A DNA stretch of 64,000 nucleotides, from NCBI RefSeq assembly GCF_000426685.1, contig NZ_AUFV01000014.1, positions 52,357-116,356 of the forward strand. Direction: 5' to 3'. A program made the translations under genes and the position numbers. The notes beneath the pieces are model-generated. The model worked only from the letters and a program-made list of their open reading frames with translations, had not been told where the DNA came from and searched no databases. Positions 41,268 through 51,696 of this stretch are shown one piece after another (position 1 is the stretch's first letter; the number at the start of each line of letters is the position of its first letter). The DNA comes from Solimonas flava DSM 18980 (lineage in GTDB: Bacteria; Pseudomonadota; Gammaproteobacteria; Nevskiales; Nevskiaceae).

Positions 41268-42866
41268 ATGACGCTCAAACTGCCCGCCGGGATGCAGATC
41301 AACGCACCGATCCATCCGCGCTTCGACGAGATCCTGACGCCGGACGCGCTGGAGTTCGTCGCCAAGCTGCACCGCGCGTTCGAAGCGCGCCGCCAGGAGC
41401 TGCTGAAGAAGCGCGTCGAACGTCAGGCGCGCATCGACGCCGGTGAGCTGCCGGACTTCCTGCCGGAAACGAAGCATGTCCGCGAGGGCGACTGGAAGGT
41501 CGCGCCGCTGCCGAAGGCGCTGGAGAACCGCCGCGTCGAAATCACCGGGCCGGTCGAACGCAAGATGATCATCAATGCGTTCAACTCGGGTGCCGATTCG
41601 TACATGACGGACTTCGAGGACTCGAACAGCCCGAACTGGTTCAACCAGATCCAGGGCCAGGTGAATCTGTACGACGCGATCCGCCGCCAGATCAGCTTCA
41701 CCAACGAGAAGGGCAAGGAATACCGGCTCAACGACAAGATCGCGACGCTGCAGATCCGTCCGCGCGGCTGGCATCTCGACGAGAAGCACGTGCTGGTCGA
41801 CGGCGCGCGCGTGTCCGGCGGCATCTTCGATTTCGCGCTGGTGTTCTTCCACAACGCCAAGGAACAGATCGCGCGCGGCGCCGGTCCGTTCTACTACCTG
41901 CCGAAGATGGAGAGCCATCTCGAAGCGCGCCTGTGGAACGACATCTTCGTGATGGCCCAGGAGCACATCGGTCTGCCGAAGGGCACGATCAAGGCGACGG
42001 TGCTGGTCGAGACCATTCTCGCCACGTTCGAGATGGAAGAAATCCTGTTCGAACTGCGTGACCACAGCGCCGGCCTCAACGCCGGCCGCTGGGACTACAT
42101 CTTCTCGTGCATCAAGAAGTTCAAGCGCAACACCGATTTCTGCCTCGCGCAGCGCAGCGTCATCACGATGGAAGTGCCGTTCATGCGCGCCTACGCGCTG
42201 GCGCTGGTTAAGGCCTGCCACAAGCGCGGCGCACCGGCGATGGGCGGCATGAGCGCGCTGATTCCGATCAAGAACGATCCGGTCGCCAACGACAAGGCGA
42301 TGGCCGGCATCCGCAACGACAAGGCGCGCGACGCGCGCGACGGCTTCGACGGCGGCTGGGTCGCGCACCCGGGCCTCGTGTCGCTCGCGCAGGAAGAGTT
42401 CCAGAAGGTGCTCGGCGACCGCCCGAACCAGTGGGACAAGCAGCGCGACGACACCTACGGCCCGAAGGACTGGCTGAACTTCCAGCCGGAGCAGCCGATC
42501 ACCGAGGCCGGCGTGCGCAACAACATCAACGTTGGCATCCACTATCTCGGCGCCTGGCTCGCAGGCAACGGTTGCGTGCCGATCCACAATCTGATGGAAG
42601 ACGCCGCCACCGCCGAGATCAGCCGCTCGCAGATCTGGCAGTGGGTGGTCAGCCCGAAGGGCAAGCTCGACGACGGCCGCAAGGTCGACGCAGCGATGGT
42701 CCGCGCGATCATTCCGGAGGAGCTTGCCAAGGTGAAGGCGACCGTCACCGCGGCTGGCGAAGACACCGCGACCTACGATCAGGCCGCCAAGATCTTCGAG
42801 GAGATGTCACTGTCGCAGAACTTCCCGGAGTTCCTGACGCTGCCGCTGTACGAGGCCATGGCGTAA
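41268..42866 (+). CDS. aceB: Malate synthase A
   Basis: Condenses glyoxylate and acetyl-CoA to malate in the glyoxylate bypass. 532 aa, the form A length. Signatures: NSGADSYMTDFEDSNSPNW, RPRGWHLDEKHVLVDG, TVLVETILATFEMEEIL, LNAGRWDYIFSCIKKF and MGGMSALIP. ATG 41268 (MTLKLPAGMQINAPIH). A LysR-type regulator is divergent upstream, a strong terminator follows. Isocitrate lyase is not in the window. It ties to the two acyl-CoA synthetases and acetate-type growth. Confidence 0.97.
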   Translation: MTLKLPAGMQINAPIHPRFDEILTPDALEFVAKLHRAFEARRQELLKKRVERQARIDAGELPDFLPETKHVREGDWKVAPLPKALENRRVEITGPVERKMIINAFNSGADSYMTDFEDSNSPNWFNQIQGQVNLYDAIRRQISFTNEKGKEYRLNDKIATLQIRPRGWHLDEKHVLVDGARVSGGIFDFALVFFHNAKEQIARGAGPFYYLPKMESHLEARLWNDIFVMAQEHIGLPKGTIKATVLVETILATFEMEEILFELRDHSAGLNAGRWDYIFSCIKKFKRNTDFCLAQRSVITMEVPFMRAYALALVKACHKRGAPAMGGMSALIPIKNDPVANDKAMAGIRNDKARDARDGFDGGWVAHPGLVSLAQEEFQKVLGDRPNQWDKQRDDTYGPKDWLNFQPEQPITEAGVRNNINVGIHYLGAWLAGNGCVPIHNLMEDAATAEISRSQIWQWVVSPKGKLDDGRKVDAAMVRAIIPEELAKVKATVTAAGEDTATYDQAAKIFEEMSLSQNFPEFLTLPLYEAMA

Positions 42867-42897
42867 GACGCGATCGCGTCGATCAGCCTGCTGAACT

Positions 42898-42931
42898 GAA
42901 AAGGCCGCGCGGAGCACCGCGCGGCCTTTTT
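42898..42931. terminator. Strong bidirectional terminator after aceB
   Basis: GGCCGCGCGG-AGCA-CCGCGCGGCC (42903-42926), a perfect 10-bp stem, followed by TTTTT on the plus strand and preceded by AAAA, so it should work for aceB and also for the convergent hexapeptide gene. Confidence 0.9.
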
Positions 42932-42962
42932 CGTTGCCGGCGCTTTGAGCGCGCCGGGGGCT

Positions 42963-43481
42963 TCAGAGCGGCTGCAGCTGCTCCGCGAAGCGCCGGGCGT
43001 TGTCGACGTAGTGCAGCGCCTGCATCCTGAGGATCTGCACTTCCTGATCGGACAGCGTGCGCACGACCTTGGCCGGTGAGCCGACGATCAGCGAGTTGTC
43101 CGGAAAGCTTTTGCCCTCGGTGACCAGCGACTGCGCGCCGACGATGCAGTTGCGGCCGATCTTCGCGCGGTTCAGCACCACCGCGCCGATGCCGATCAGC
43201 GTGTTGTCGCCGATCTCGCAGCCGTGCAGCATCACCATGTGGCCGATCGTGCAGTTGGCGCCGACCACGAGCTTCAGACCAGGATCGGTATGCAGCACCG
43301 AGCCTTCCTGGATATTGCTGTTCTCGCCGATGCGGACCTCGTCGTTGTCGCCGCGGATCGTCACGTTGAACCAGATGCTGACGTTGGCGGCGCAGTGCAC
43401 CGAGCCGATGACGGTGGCGTTCGGCGCGATCCAGTGCGGACCGTCGAATTGCGGACGGCGGTCGCCGAGGCGGTAGAGCAT
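42963..43481 (-). CDS. Gamma carbonic anhydrase-like hexapeptide-repeat protein (YrdA type)
   Basis: A 172-aa left-handed beta-helix protein of the gamma carbonic anhydrase/YrdA group. Hexapeptide repeats include NATVIGSVHCAANVSIWFNV and IRGDNDEVRIGENSNIQEG; the zinc-binding His candidates are in VLHTDPG, IGHMVMLHGC. The start MLYRLGDRRP at 43481 has GGAGA. E. coli YrdA binds zinc and its activity is unclear, so no enzyme activity is claimed here. It is convergent with aceB. Confidence 0.9.
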   Translation of the reverse strand: MLYRLGDRRPQFDGPHWIAPNATVIGSVHCAANVSIWFNVTIRGDNDEVRIGENSNIQEGSVLHTDPGLKLVVGANCTIGHMVMLHGCEIGDNTLIGIGAVVLNRAKIGRNCIVGAQSLVTEGKSFPDNSLIVGSPAKVVRTLSDQEVQILRMQALHYVDNARRFAEQLQPL

Positions 43482-43568
43482 GCGGGTCTCCAGCGAAAAA
43501 GGGCAGGCGCGCATTGTCGGCGAAGCGGCCGGCATTTGCCGATGTCTCGGCGCGTTACGCCCGGCCTC

Positions 43569-44843
43569 TCAGAACTCGACGACGGCGGGTTCGCGCAGCA
43601 GCGCGGCGAGGCGCTCCGACGGGATCGCCGGATAGAACAGGAAGCCTTGCGCGTAGTCGACGCCGATGCGCTGCAGCAGCGCGAGCTTGCGCGGGTCGTC
43701 GACGAACTCGGCGACGGTCTTCTTGCCGGCGGCGTGGGCGACCTGGCGGATCGCGCGCACGATCTCCTGGGCGAGCGGATCGTCGACGATGTCGCGCACG
43801 AAGCGGCCGTCGATCTTCACCTCGCTGACCGGCAGGCGGTGCAGGTAGCCGAACGAACACAGGCCGGAGCCGAAGTCATCGAGGCTGAAGGTGCAGCCGA
43901 TCGCACGGAAGTCGGCGATGATGTCGGCGGCGACATCGAGCTGCTCGATCGCGGCCGTCTCGGTGATTTCGAAGCCGAGCTTGCCGGGCGGCGGGCGCAG
44001 CGCGCGCACGTCGGCGAACAGCTTCTGCATGAAGCGTGCGTCGGCGACCGAGCGCGCCGACAGGTTCATCGTCAGGCCGTCGAGACGGCGCACCAGGTCC
44101 GCGTTCTGATCGATCCAGCCGAGCACGGACTGCGCGGTGAAGGCGTCGAGTTCCGGCGTCAGGCCGAAGTACTCGAGCGTTTCGATCGTGCCCGCCGGCA
44201 GCGGCAGGAACTCGCCGCGCTGTTCCATGCGCAGCAGAAACTCGGCCTTGGCGAGGCGCGGCTTGGTGCCGCGGATGTCCATCACCGGTTGCGGAAATAA
44301 CGCCAGACGCTGCTCCTGGCGCAGGCGCCGGAAGTTCAGGACGGCGCCGGCGTCGCGGTGCGCGGCGGTAGGCGCGGCCAGGCCGCGATTGCCGCTGACG
44401 ATCTGGTTCAGGCCCCGGCGCTTGGCCTCCTGGCAGGCGTCGCTGGCCTGCGTGAGCAGCTGACGCCAGTCCGGCTTGCGGATCTGTGTGGTGACGAGTC
44501 CGATCGACACGCCCAGCGCGCTTTCACCGAGGATGGACGGGTAGCGGATCGCGCAAAGGCGCTCGCGCAGCGCGTGGCTCTCGTCGATCGCAGTCTGGCC
44601 ATGGTCGATCGGCTTGGCGGCGACGAATTCATTGCTCCACAGGCGGCATGCCAGGCCGTGCCGGCCGGCCCAGTCGCGCAGCTCCGTCAGCGTGCGGCCG
44701 ATCAGCTCGTCGCCGATGCCGGGCGCCGCCCACTGGTTGATGCTGCGCATCTGGCGGATGTCGACGTGCACCAGCACGGCGCCGGGGAAGGCGTTCCATT
44801 CGCTGAGCTGACGGCAGAACCGTTCGAAGTTGGAGTTGGACAT
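43569..44843 (-). CDS. EAL-domain protein with degenerate GGDEF
   Basis: A 424-aa cytoplasmic protein, GGDEF-like about 1-160, EAL about 175-420. The GGDEF active site reads RLWSNEFVA, so SNEF replaces GGDEF and cyclase activity is very unlikely. The EAL part keeps most c-di-GMP phosphodiesterase residues: AEFLLRM in place of EALLR, TMNLSARSV, FEITETAA, LDDFGSG, VKIDGRFV and YAQGFLF. No membrane or PAS segment. ATG 44843 (MSNSNFERF). It may degrade c-di-GMP under GTP control by the degenerate domain, a known arrangement in family members, but this is inference. Confidence 0.85.
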   Translation of the reverse strand: MSNSNFERFCRQLSEWNAFPGAVLVHVDIRQMRSINQWAAPGIGDELIGRTLTELRDWAGRHGLACRLWSNEFVAAKPIDHGQTAIDESHALRERLCAIRYPSILGESALGVSIGLVTTQIRKPDWRQLLTQASDACQEAKRRGLNQIVSGNRGLAAPTAAHRDAGAVLNFRRLRQEQRLALFPQPVMDIRGTKPRLAKAEFLLRMEQRGEFLPLPAGTIETLEYFGLTPELDAFTAQSVLGWIDQNADLVRRLDGLTMNLSARSVADARFMQKLFADVRALRPPPGKLGFEITETAAIEQLDVAADIIADFRAIGCTFSLDDFGSGLCSFGYLHRLPVSEVKIDGRFVRDIVDDPLAQEIVRAIRQVAHAAGKKTVAEFVDDPRKLALLQRIGVDYAQGFLFYPAIPSERLAALLREPAVVEF

Positions 44844-44952
44844 GGCGGGGCCATCAACGGCTTACGTCTCCCTTAGCGGCGTCCATGACGGCTTCCTGAA
44901 GGCGTCTGCCGTCGGTCGGGGCCGAACGGCGATGCATCCGTTGATCCGGCGC

Positions 44953-44984
44953 ACAAAAGAAAAGCCCCGCCGGAGCGGGGCTTT
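44953..44984 (-). terminator. Terminator of the OmpA-like gene
   Basis: GCCCCGC-CGGA-GCGGGGC (44964-44981) with, on the minus strand, a T-rich tail TTTTCTTTTGTG just past the stem. It lies 22 bases after the OmpA-like stop (45006). Confidence 0.9.
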
Positions 44985-45005
44985 CGAAGTAAGCCGCAGC
45001 GTGTC

Positions 45006-46505
45006 TTATTCGACGACGTGGAGCTCGACGCGACGGTTGTTCTCGCGTCCGGTCTCGGTTTCGTTCGAATCGATCGGGCGGGTTTCGCCATAGCCGACCG
45101 GCGTCATGCGCTTGGCGGCGACGGCATGGTCGCCCAGATACTTCTTGACCGCGATCGCACGGCGCTCGGACAGGCCGAGGTTGTACGAATCCGAGCCGAT
45201 GCTGTCGGTATGGCCTTCGACCTCGACGTTGACGTTCGGGTAGGCCTGCAGGGTCGTGGCCACCTGGGCGAGAATGCGCTTGGCTTCTTCGGTCAGGCGA
45301 TCCGAGTCGAACTCGAACTTCACGCCCTTGAGCACGAAGTTCTTGTCGATCGCACAACCGTTGGCGTCGACCTGTTCGCCAGGACGCGGCTTGCGGCAGT
45401 CGCCGACCAGCGCGCAGCCGTTCGGCAGCACCTTGGCGCCCGGCGGCGAGTGCGGGCACTCGTCGAGGTAGTCAGGGATGCCGTCGCCGTCGGAGTCGAG
45501 CGGGCAGCCGTCCGGACCGACGGCGACGCCCTTCGGCGTGTTCGCGCAGCGGTCGAGGTCGTCCGGAATGCCGTCGCCATCCGAGTCGTTCGACGAGCAG
45601 CCGTCGGCGTTGACCTTGGTGCCGGGCGGCGTGTTCGGGCACTTGTCGAGATAGTCCGGTACGCCGTCGCCGTCGGAGTCGAGCGGGCAGCCGTTGACGT
45701 CGACCTGCACGCCCTTCGGCGTGTTCGGGCAGCGGTCACGGACGTCCGGCACGCCGTCGGCGTCGGAGTCGAGCTCGCAGCCGTCGGCGCCGACCTGCAC
45801 GCCCTTCGGCGTGTTCGGGCACTTGTCGAGATAGTCCGGCACGCCGTCGCCGTCGAGGTCGGTCGGGCAGCCGTCCGAGTACACGGTCACGCCCTTCGGC
45901 GTGCCCGGGCACTTGTCGCGCGAGTTGGGCACGCCGTCGCCGTCGTCGTCGTTCGGATCGGCGCCGAACTTCCAGCGCAGGCCGACGCCGGCGGTCCACA
46001 CGTAGAACGTGTCGTCCTGGACGGCGCCCTTGCCGCTGATGAAGTCGAGGTTGTAACGGCCTTCGAGGCGCAGGTCGAGGTTCTGCGTCAGGTTGAAGAA
46101 CGTGCCGAGGCCGACGCCAACGCCGGCGCCGCCGATGTTCTCATCGAGGAAGTTGATGTAGTGGCCGTTGAGGTTGCCGAGCAGGTACGGACGCACCGTC
46201 GCCTTCTCGCCGGCCAGGTACTGCATGACGTTGAAGCCGAGCACCGCGCGGCTGTAGTCGTTGCTCGACGACAGGTCGGACACGTCGAGCTTGCTGTAGC
46301 CGCCCTCGATTTCGATGCCGAGCCAGGGCGCGATCGACCGACCGACGGCGATCGAGCCCATCGGCCCGACGTCGACGTCGTTCTTGTCAGAGAAGATCAC
46401 GCCGACGGACGGCGATACGTACCAGCGCCCGTCGTACTCCACCTCTGCTGCCGCGGCGCCCGACCACAGCGCGCCGGCCAGCATGAGCCATCCGAACTTC
46501 CGCAT
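45006..46505 (-). CDS. OmpA-family protein with TSP3 calcium-binding repeats
   Basis: A 499-aa outer-membrane protein. Signal peptide 1-20 (GALWSGAAAA); eight-stranded barrel about 21-195; six thrombospondin type 3 repeats about 196-370, each with the calcium-type SDGDGVPDYLDKCPNTP form, plus a degenerate seventh (CRKPRPGEQVDANGC); C-terminal OmpA domain (EFDSDRLTEEAKRIL, VEGHTDSIGSD, LSERRAIAVKKYLG) that binds peptidoglycan. ATG 46505 has GGGAGA. The repeats can act as a calcium-stabilised spacer. It is divergent from a Big2-type lipoprotein across 223 bases. Confidence 0.93.
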   Translation of the reverse strand: MRKFGWLMLAGALWSGAAAAEVEYDGRWYVSPSVGVIFSDKNDVDVGPMGSIAVGRSIAPWLGIEIEGGYSKLDVSDLSSSNDYSRAVLGFNVMQYLAGEKATVRPYLLGNLNGHYINFLDENIGGAGVGVGLGTFFNLTQNLDLRLEGRYNLDFISGKGAVQDDTFYVWTAGVGLRWKFGADPNDDDGDGVPNSRDKCPGTPKGVTVYSDGCPTDLDGDGVPDYLDKCPNTPKGVQVGADGCELDSDADGVPDVRDRCPNTPKGVQVDVNGCPLDSDGDGVPDYLDKCPNTPPGTKVNADGCSSNDSDGDGIPDDLDRCANTPKGVAVGPDGCPLDSDGDGIPDYLDECPHSPPGAKVLPNGCALVGDCRKPRPGEQVDANGCAIDKNFVLKGVKFEFDSDRLTEEAKRILAQVATTLQAYPNVNVEVEGHTDSIGSDSYNLGLSERRAIAVKKYLGDHAVAAKRMTPVGYGETRPIDSNETETGRENNRRVELHVVE

Positions 46506-46728
46506 TAGTTGTCTCCCATCCCTAGAACCGCTCTCGGCATCCCTGCACGCGTCTTCTACCCGATTTGAAAAGACGCCATCGCGACGAATCGCACACCGCG
46601 ATTTCGTTGTCCGCGCTCTCTTTCGTGAGGCGTTCTCGATTATGATTGCGAAAAGGAACGCAGTAAACATGGGGCGGGCTGGGGATCGCCGTCCAGACAC
46701 GGAAGTTGTAGGAAGAGGGAGTTTCGAA

Positions 46729-48324
46729 ATGAAGGCAGTTCGCTTACTGGCCGCGCTATTCGCGCTCGCGTTGGCGGCTTGCGGGGATGGCAGCATCAAG
46801 AGTCCCGATTTCACCGCGGAGCTCGAGTCGATCTCGATCGAGCCGGCCACGGGATCGGTCGCTCTGGGCGAGACCGTGCAGTTCCGCGCCTACGGGCTTT
46901 ATTCGGCGCCGCCGGGACAGACCGGCGAGACGCGCGAGATCACTTCGTCGGTGAGCTGGGCGAGCAACGACACCAGCGTCGCGACGATCAACGCCAGCGG
47001 CGTGGCGACCGGCACGCAGGTCGGCACCGCCGGCATCACCGCCAGCCTCGGCGACCATCAGGCCAGCGCCCAGCTGAACGTCGGCGCGGCAGTGATTCGC
47101 AACATGGTGGTGCGCACGCTCAGTGGCGCGACGCAGGCGTCGGTCGCGGTCGGCCAGTCCGTGCAGATCTACGCCTACGGCGTCTATTCCGACGGCTCCG
47201 AGCGTCTGATTTCCAGCGCCGACAATCTGGTGCCGTGGACCTCCGGTAACGATACGAGCGTTGCCGTGGCGCCGACCGAAGGGCCGACGACCACCGCTTC
47301 GGCCCTGCAGGTCAGCGCTGCGCCGGTGCTGGTGACGGCGGCGCTCAAGACGCTCGGCGGTGATCCGGTGCTGCAGCGTGACGGCTCGACGCCGATCACC
47401 GCCAGTTTCGCGGTGACGGTCAGCAGTGCCGCGATCGTCAGTCTCAAGCAGGTGCAGTGGGAGAGCGATGCGGTGCCGGCGGCCGCCGATCCGGCGCCGA
47501 CCACGGCTCTGAAGCTGACCCAGGGCGCGACGCTGAAGGCGGTGGCGATCGCCGTCTACACGGACGGGACGACCGGCATCGTCGCCGACGACAAGCTGAA
47601 CTGGACCAAGGAGCCGGCCGACAGCACGCTGGCCGACATCGACGCCAGCGGCAATGTCAGCGGTACGGCCAAGGGCACGCTGAAGATTCGCGCGACGCTG
47701 AAGGTCGCGCCGGTCGGTGGCGGCAGTGCGACGGCGGCGCGCGACGTGATCGTCGCCGACGCCAGCTGCACGAACCCGGCGCGCGATGATCAGTTCGTCG
47801 CCAGCGGCTGGTTCGTGCCGGTGCTGTGCCTGATCTGCTCGGCGAACGACGCCGGCAACGTGATCGACGCCGACGACAGCAACTATGCGACGCTGACTAA
47901 TAACGTGGCGCTGCTCGGCGGCGAGACCGCGATCAACGTCGCGCTGAAGGACGACGCTGCGCCGGCGCTCAACACCGGCCCGGCGCCGAAGGAAGTCAGC
48001 TTCCTGATCGCCATCGATCAGGGCACTTTCCCGGTGCTGAACCTCGGGCTGTTCAACATTCTCTACATCTCGCTGCACTCGGATGCCGGCGGTGACGATT
48101 CGCTGACCGGTCGCGTCGCAGCTTCGAATGGCGGCATCAACGCGCTTGACCTGACGCTGCTCGGGCTGAATCTGGTCCCGGGCTACGACACGGTGAAGGT
48201 GTCCTACGTGCCGCCGGCCAATGTCGAGTACCGCCGTTTCCGCCTCGGCAACAACGCCGGCGTCGCGCAGGTGAATCTGAGCGGCAAGGCGATCCGGGTG
48301 TCGAACGCCTGCCTGCCGGAATAA
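46729..48324 (+). CDS. Big2-type (Ig-like) lipoprotein
   Basis: A 531-aa exported protein with lipobox LALAAC (Cys18), so a lipoprotein. Two to three Ig-like Big2 domains follow: one about 30-118 (SISIEPATGSVALGETVQFR, SNDTSVATINASGVATG), another about 125-245, and one about 265-375 (SGNVSGTAKGTLKIRA). The C-terminal 160 residues (from CTNPARDDQFVASGW) have several cysteines and look like a separate fold with repeated hydrophobic strands. ATG 46729 has GGAAGAGGGAG. Surface exposure or adhesion is possible but not shown. Confidence 0.82.
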   Translation: MKAVRLLAALFALALAACGDGSIKSPDFTAELESISIEPATGSVALGETVQFRAYGLYSAPPGQTGETREITSSVSWASNDTSVATINASGVATGTQVGTAGITASLGDHQASAQLNVGAAVIRNMVVRTLSGATQASVAVGQSVQIYAYGVYSDGSERLISSADNLVPWTSGNDTSVAVAPTEGPTTTASALQVSAAPVLVTAALKTLGGDPVLQRDGSTPITASFAVTVSSAAIVSLKQVQWESDAVPAAADPAPTTALKLTQGATLKAVAIAVYTDGTTGIVADDKLNWTKEPADSTLADIDASGNVSGTAKGTLKIRATLKVAPVGGGSATAARDVIVADASCTNPARDDQFVASGWFVPVLCLICSANDAGNVIDADDSNYATLTNNVALLGGETAINVALKDDAAPALNTGPAPKEVSFLIAIDQGTFPVLNLGLFNILYISLHSDAGGDDSLTGRVAASNGGINALDLTLLGLNLVPGYDTVKVSYVPPANVEYRRFRLGNNAGVAQVNLSGKAIRVSNACLPE

Positions 48325-48345
48325 GGCGCGTCAGCTGCAGATGTG

Positions 48346-48373
48346 AAAAGGGCGCCGCAAGGCGCCCTTTTCG
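48346..48373 (+). terminator. Terminator of the Big2 lipoprotein gene
   Basis: GGGCGCC-GCAA-GGCGCCC (48350-48367) followed by TTTTCG, with AAAA before the stem so that it may also act for the opposite strand toward proB. Confidence 0.88.
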
Positions 48374-48423
48374 TTTGCGGCGGGAGGCCGCGGCCCGCCG
48401 GGCCGGGCGTCCGAAGTGCGAGC

Positions 48424-49578
48424 TCAGCTGCGGACGACGAGGTTGTCGCGGTGGACCAGTTCCGGCTCGCCGACGTGGCCGAGCCGTTCGGCGATCTCGT
48501 TGCCCTTGGCGCCGGCGATGCGGGCTGCGTCATTGGCGTCGTAGTTGCTGAGTCCGCGCGCGATTTCGTGCCCGTCCGGATCGAGCAGCGCGACCAGATC
48601 GCCGCGCGAGAAGTGCCCTTCGACCCGGCGGACGCCGACCGGCAGCAGGCTGCGGCCCTGCTCGCGCAGCACGCGCGCCGCGCCCGCATCGAGATGCAGC
48701 CGGCCGCGCACCTGCAGCTGGCCGGCGATCCAGCGCTTGCGCGCCGTCATCACCCCCTGTGCCGGCGTCAGCAGCGTGCCGATCATCGCGCCCTGCGCGA
48801 TCTGTAGCAGCGCATCCGGCTTGCGGCCGTGGGCGATCACCGTCGCGGCGCCGGAGCGCGCGGCCGTGTAGGCGGCGTTGAGCTTGGTGCGCATGCCGCC
48901 GCGGCCGAGCACGCCCTTGCTGTCACCCGCCATGTCGACGAGGCGCGGGTCGGTCAGCGAAGCCTCACTGACCAGGCGTGCGTCGGGTTGTACCCGGGGA
49001 TCGGCTTCGAACAGGCCTTCCTGGTCGGTCAGCAGGACCAGCAGGTCGGCCTCGATCAGGTTGACGGTCAGGGCGCCGAGCGTGTCGTTGTCGCCGAGGC
49101 GGATCTCGTCGGTGGCGACGGTGTCGTTCTCGTTGACGACCGGCACCACGCCGAATTCGAGCAGCGTGTTCAGCGTGCCGCGGGCATTGAGGTAGCGGCC
49201 GCGATCGGCGACGTCCTCATGGGTCAGCAGGATCTGCGCAGCTTCGATGCCATGGCGGTGGAATTCGGCCTCGTAGGCCCGTACCAGTCCCATCTGGCCG
49301 ACCGCGGCCGTAGCCTGCAGTTCATGCAGCGCGCCCGGCCGCTTCTTGATGCCGAGTCGCGCCATGCCTTCGGCGACCGCGCCGGACGACACCAGCACGA
49401 TCTGCTTGCCGGCGGCGCGAAGCGCGGCGATTTGCGAGCACCAGTCGCGAATGGCGTCATGGTCGAGGCCGCGGCCCTTGGCGGTCACCAGCGAGCTGCC
49501 GACCTTGATGACCCAACGATGCGTTTCGACGAGCTTGCCGCGGGCAGCGCCGGCGGCGGGGGCGGGGGAGACCGTCAT
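48424..49578 (-). CDS. proB: Glutamate 5-kinase
   Basis: First step of proline synthesis: phosphorylates glutamate. 384 aa. Amino-acid kinase fold ([64 protein letters not shown]) plus a C-terminal PUA domain about residues 285-375 ([16 protein letters not shown]). ATG 49578 follows the obg stop by 22 bases without a clear ribosome site, so it is likely cotranscribed with obg, an order found in many proteobacteria. proA is not in the window. Confidence 0.95.
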   Translation of the reverse strand: MTVSPAPAAGAARGKLVETHRWVIKVGSSLVTAKGRGLDHDAIRDWCSQIAALRAAGKQIVLVSSGAVAEGMARLGIKKRPGALHELQATAAVGQMGLVRAYEAEFHRHGIEAAQILLTHEDVADRGRYLNARGTLNTLLEFGVVPVVNENDTVATDEIRLGDNDTLGALTVNLIEADLLVLLTDQEGLFEADPRVQPDARLVSEASLTDPRLVDMAGDSKGVLGRGGMRTKLNAAYTAARSGAATVIAHGRKPDALLQIAQGAMIGTLLTPAQGVMTARKRWIAGQLQVRGRLHLDAGAARVLREQGRSLLPVGVRRVEGHFSRGDLVALLDPDGHEIARGLSNYDANDAARIAGAKGNEIAERLGHVGEPELVHRDNLVVRS

Positions 49579-49600
49579 GGCAGAGCGGAGAAACGAAAAT

Positions 49601-50797
<1,197 letters not shown>

Positions 50798-50828
50798 TCA
50801 GTCCCTGCTGGGTGCGCAAGAGAGTAGC

Positions 50829-50860
50829 GCACAAAAAAGCCCCGTTTCCGGGGCTCTTTT
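50829..50860 (-). terminator. Terminator between rpmA and obg
   Basis: On the minus strand GCCCCG-GAAA-CGGGGC (50854-50839) is followed by TTTTTTGTG. It separates the rplU-rpmA transcript from obg. Confidence 0.88.
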
Positions 50861-50878
50861 GCGAAAAAGCGCAATGCT

Positions 50879-51136
50879 TCAGGCCGGAACGATGTCGACG
50901 TGGAGCTTGCCGGCCGGACCGCGCTGGCGGAACTGCACCTTGCCCTCGACCAGCGCGAAGATCGTGTGATCCTTGCCGAGGCCCGCGCCGACGCCGGCGT
51001 GGTACTGCGTGCCGCGCTGGCGGATGATGATGTTGCCTGCGACGACGTTCTCGCCGCCGAACTTCTTGACGCCGAGTCGCTTGGCCTCGGAGTCGCGGCC
51101 GTTGCGAGTGCTGCCGCCTGCCTTTTTGTGTGCCAT
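50879..51136 (-). CDS. rpmA: 50S ribosomal protein L27
   Basis: 85-aa ribosomal protein L27. N-terminal [19 protein letters not shown] and later [20 protein letters not shown] are family hallmarks; the N-terminus reaches the peptidyl transferase centre. ATG 51136 has AGGAG. Located 37 bases after rplU and followed by a terminator. Confidence 0.98.
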   Translation of the reverse strand: MAHKKAGGSTRNGRDSEAKRLGVKKFGGENVVAGNIIIRQRGTQYHAGVGAGLGKDHTIFALVEGKVQFRQRGPAGKLHVDIVPA

Positions 51137-51173
51137 GTTGGGTGCTCCTGAATCCTGGGAAAGGGTGGCCGGC

Positions 51174-51488
51174 TTAGGCGCCGACGATCTCGGTGATCTT
51201 CACTTCGGTGAAGTTCTGACGATGGCCCTGTTCCTTGTGATAATGCTTGCGGCGGCGGTGCTTGACGATGCGGATCTTGTCGCCGCGGCCGTGGCCGAGC
51301 ACTTCCGCCTTGACGGCGCTGCCGGCGACGGTCGGCGTGCCGACCTTGATCTGCTCGCCTTCGCCGACCATCAGCACTTCGTCGAACGACACGACGCTGC
51401 CGACTTCCGCCGTCAGCGATTCGATCTTTAGCGTATCGCCCTGGGCGACCTTGTACTGCTTGCCACCCGTCTTGATCACGGCGTACAT
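51174..51488 (-). CDS. rplU: 50S ribosomal protein L21
   Basis: 104-aa ribosomal protein L21. [18 protein letters not shown] and the C-terminal [16 protein letters not shown] are typical. ATG 51488. First gene of the rplU-rpmA pair, divergent from ispB with about 200 bases between; the region ahead is AT-richer and likely holds both promoters. The frame is open to 51665 but that part has no L21 similarity. Confidence 0.97.
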   Translation of the reverse strand: MYAVIKTGGKQYKVAQGDTLKIESLTAEVGSVVSFDEVLMVGEGEQIKVGTPTVAGSAVKAEVLGHGRGDKIRIVKHRRRKHYHKEQGHRQNFTEVKITEIVGA

Positions 51489-51696
51489 CGTTGACTCCAA
51501 ATCTAATTTTGATTGTAAGCCGCGGCGATTACGCTGCCCGGCCCGAATGAAGCGCGTGATTGTAGGGATGCCCCCTTGAAACGTCAACAGATTCTCACTG
51601 CGTGGCGCGCTGCAGCGCGACCCGGGCGGCCCTCCGGCGGAGATTCCTAAGTCATTGACGGCCAAGCGTAACTCCGCCTAGCATCGCGCCGCCCCT

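Noticed and set aside
45400..45950. Regular repeats that could be taken for a CRISPR or tandem DNA array
   Set aside because: They are in frame with the OmpA-type gene and encode TSP3 calcium-binding repeats of about 31 residues; spacers are not unique DNA.
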